Positions 62,341-64,000 of a stretch of 64,000 nucleotides of DNA are shown in pieces; positions within the stretch are counted from its first letter, which is position 1, and every line of letters starts with the position of its first letter. The stretch is from positions 1 to 64,000 of the forward strand of contig CAVYTS010000014.1 of assembly GCA_963771305.1 (NCBI GenBank). The letters are read 5' to 3'. A program made the position numbers and the translations under genes. This stretch comes from CAJCIT01 sp963771305. GTDB taxonomy: Bacteria; Acidobacteriota; Terriglobia; Bryobacterales; Bryobacteraceae. The notes beneath the pieces were generated by a model. It made no database searches and had not been told where the DNA came from. It saw only the letters and a list, made by a program, of their open reading frames with translations.

Positions 62341-62591
62341 AGGTTAACCGGACGACCCGAGGAAGGATTGCGGCTGAAATCAATATCAACGCCCCGCAAC
62401 GTAGCGAACAGCTCAGAGAGCCGTTTTTTCTTTTGCATCGGTAGCGCGTGTAGTGACTGTACATGAGCGTTCGCAGCGATTTCCTTGCGAACCAAGTTCC
62501 GAACATAGTCCGCCACGTCAAGCCCTTCGGCCTGCGCCTGAGCGAGCAGGCCAGCTTCGATATCGGGAGGCAATTCAATTGTGACGGTCAT
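62337..62591 (-). CDS. vapB: VapB-type antitoxin
   Basis: This 84-residue protein has an N-terminal strand and helix of the ribbon-helix-helix or AbrB-adjacent type (TVTIELPPDIEAGLLAQAQA, EGLDVADYVRNLVRKEIAAN) and a tail ending DFSRNPSSGRPVNL. It precedes and overlaps the PIN toxin gene by four bases, so it is its antitoxin. The ATG at 62591 follows GAGGAGCTC. With the toxin cut, it is an orphan antitoxin that may still bind its promoter. Confidence 0.82.
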   Translation of the reverse strand: MTVTIELPPDIEAGLLAQAQAEGLDVADYVRNLVRKEIAANAHVQSLHALPMQKKKRLSELFATLRGVDIDFSRNPSSGRPVNL

Positions 62592-63060
62592 GACGAGCTC
62601 CTCTTTGATTATCCCAGGATCGGAAGGCGGCGGCCATGTTTCCATGGCCTCGAGTCCCGGCGTCCAGCGCGCCGCTCGGGTTGCATCCCTGCATTGCCCT
62701 ATCCTCAGGCTGGTCCGCGATCATCTTAAACCCACCAGCCACGGCAGGAAAGCGTTAATTCCCAGGGGATATAGAAGGGGACGGAGGATCCTTTTACGCG
62801 CGTTTTGCGCGTGCTCCGTTTAGCGTCGCGCGAAGACGCAGGGCGAAAGACGCCGTTATCTCTATCGCCAGAACGAGGTGCCGGAAACGCGATGTTCTTT
62901 GTTTCCATTTGACCGTACGATTCTCAAGCTGGACGTCGCGTACCAAACTGAAGTCCACAGCGCGTTTACTTCTCGTGACTCGAATCGGCGAATAACTGTG
63001 GTCCGCAATAATCCGGAACGTATTGAAAAAGCGAGCTTGAAGCTGTGAGAAAATTTCCGA
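62592..63060. other. Promoter region of vapBC and flank of the last IS
   Basis: No confident gene. A plus-strand frame of about 75 codons (stop near 63046) is open but unrecognised. GGATCCTTTTACGCGCGTTT at 62788-62807 faintly resembles the CCTTA-CGCG-TTTTCGCGC core of the repeats at 3974 and 6290. Confidence 0.4.
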
Positions 63061-64000
63061 GTGCCAAGCATAAAGAAGCAACTGGGCAAGCTGGCGAAGG
63101 CGTTGAAGATCGTAGCTGCAGACGGATCTGCTTTCAGTTTGAGACTCTTTCGTAGTCGTGCGGCGCTTGCCGCCGAGAATGTCTTTCTTCGTAGGCAACT
63201 GGCTCTGTTCCAAGAGCACGAGCAGAAAGCCCAGCGGACCACAGCGGCTGATCGCTTCACGTTGAGCACGTCGGCGCGCTTCTTTGACTGGCGCGAGGCT
63301 TTGATGATCGTCAAGCCGGCCACCTTGATCGGCTGGCATCGGAACGCTTTTCGGCGGTTTTGGCGATGGAAGTCGCGACCGGTAGGCAGGCCTCCGTTAT
63401 CGGGCAGCTTGAGAGAGGTGATTCGCCAGATGGCCGCCGAGAATCCCAACTGGGGCGAAAAGCGGATTGCCGACGAATTGCTGCTCAAACTGGGTCTACG
63501 CGTTTCACCGCGCACAGTGGCTAAATATTTGAAACGACAGCCGGGGCCACGAGGATCCAAGGATCAGCGCTGGTCCACTTTCATGCGGAACCAGGCGCAA
63601 GCGATCGTAGCCTGCGATTTCTTTGTGTCAGTTACCGTGAATTTGCAAGTCCTTTATGTTTTCGTGGTGATGGAAATCGGATCGCGGCGTCTCCTCCACT
63701 TTAATGTCAGCGATCATCCCGCGGCAGAGTGGACCGTCCAGCAGTTGCGCGAGACCTTGCCCGGTGATCACCCGTATGGCTTGGTTCATGATCGGCACAG
63801 CAGCTTTTCGGCTGAACTCGACAAACAAGTGGAAACCTTCGGCGTCAAAGTCATCCGAACTCCGGTGCGGACGCCGACGGCGAATGCTTATTGCGAACGC
63901 TTGATCGGAAGTATAAGACGGGAATGCTTAGATTACGTGATCCCTATCAACGAATGGCACTTGCGACGAATCCTTCGAGAGTGGATGACGCATTATAACG
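63061..64000 (+). CDS. Integrase-core transposase (3' end beyond the window)
   Basis: This is a 313-codon open frame from the GTG at 63061 to the window edge. It encodes a relative of 47449-48477: RSRAALAAENVFLRRQLALF, WREALMIVKPATLIGWHRNA, the core AQAIVACDFFVSVTVNLQVL, YGLVHDRHSSFSAELDKQVE and ANAYCERLIGSIRRECLDYV. The usual IHDRDS motif reads VHDRHS, with the catalytic Asp of HDR kept. No frameshift is seen in the visible part. Confidence 0.88.
   Translation, partial: MPSIKKQLGKLAKALKIVAADGSAFSLRLFRSRAALAAENVFLRRQLALFQEHEQKAQRTTAADRFTLSTSARFFDWREALMIVKPATLIGWHRNAFRRFWRWKSRPVGRPPLSGSLREVIRQMAAENPNWGEKRIADELLLKLGLRVSPRTVAKYLKRQPGPRGSKDQRWSTFMRNQAQAIVACDFFVSVTVNLQVLYVFVVMEIGSRRLLHFNVSDHPAAEWTVQQLRETLPGDHPYGLVHDRHSSFSAELDKQVETFGVKVIRTPVRTPTANAYCERLIGSIRRECLDYVIPINEWHLRRILREWMTHYN

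Noticed and set aside
62738..62765. GGGAATTAACG on the minus strand upstream of vapB
   Set aside because: The bases at the -10 position (GGCTGG) do not fit, so it was left out of the regulon list.
1..64000. CRISPR arrays and rRNA genes
   Set aside because: No regularly spaced short direct repeats and no rRNA-like conserved stretches were seen.

Overview
The window reads as a chromosomal segment from an Acidobacteriota bacterium, probably of the Bryobacterales/Solibacter type. This is inferred from gene content, not from a marker gene: winged-helix/TPR 'CadC-like' regulators beside ECF sigma factors, a PEP-CTERM protein, a remnant resembling the acidobacterial ABC permeases, several Tat-exported or haem proteins, and a heavy load of insertion sequences (IS). 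No rRNA is present, and the only tRNA is a truncated tRNA-His.

Layout. 1-8.6 kb is a decayed mobile or phage-like island: the 5' part of a group II intron, a terminase-small-subunit-like protein, a DUF3489 protein, a broken ParB-methyltransferase and a broken primase-helicase, with an intact ECF sigma/anti-sigma operon in the middle. 9.2-39.8 kb is the core. It holds five further sigma-type or sigma-linked loci and many exported proteins: beta-propellers, a ferritin-like protein, a di-haem oxidoreductase, cytochrome c, a Tat-exported metallophosphoesterase with a broken paralogue, and a membrane c-haem/ferredoxin-reductase fusion. 39.8-48.5 kb is an IS-rich stretch carrying a HipBA-type module and a DUF4143 ATPase under look-alike operators. 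48.7-56.2 kb is one gene for a 2492-residue secreted repeat protein. 56.2-64.0 kb is IS territory: a transposase gene interrupted by an ISAzo13-type element, and a vapBC locus whose toxin gene is cut by an IS21-type element.

The most notable signal is in the core. At least nine sites between 9.4 and 34.1 kb share a GGGAATA-type -35 box followed, at a constant distance, by a 'cgGTA/cgTTA/cagTA/cagTC' -10. They lie in the correct orientation upstream of the beta-propeller, the ECF sigma gene at 11694-12272, a small exported protein, the broken phosphoesterase, the ferritin-like gene, the di-haem oxidoreductase, the phosphoesterase/cytochrome c operon and a small gene coupled to an EthD-type protein. 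This looks like one ECF regulon for exported redox and stress proteins, with the sigma factor probably among its own targets.

Two divergent pairs of ECF sigma plus winged-helix/TPR regulator, two DksA/TraR-type proteins and two phosphoesterases show that the core has duplicated parts. Many genes carry single-base lesions. These could be real decay or sequencing errors, and this is noted per gene.
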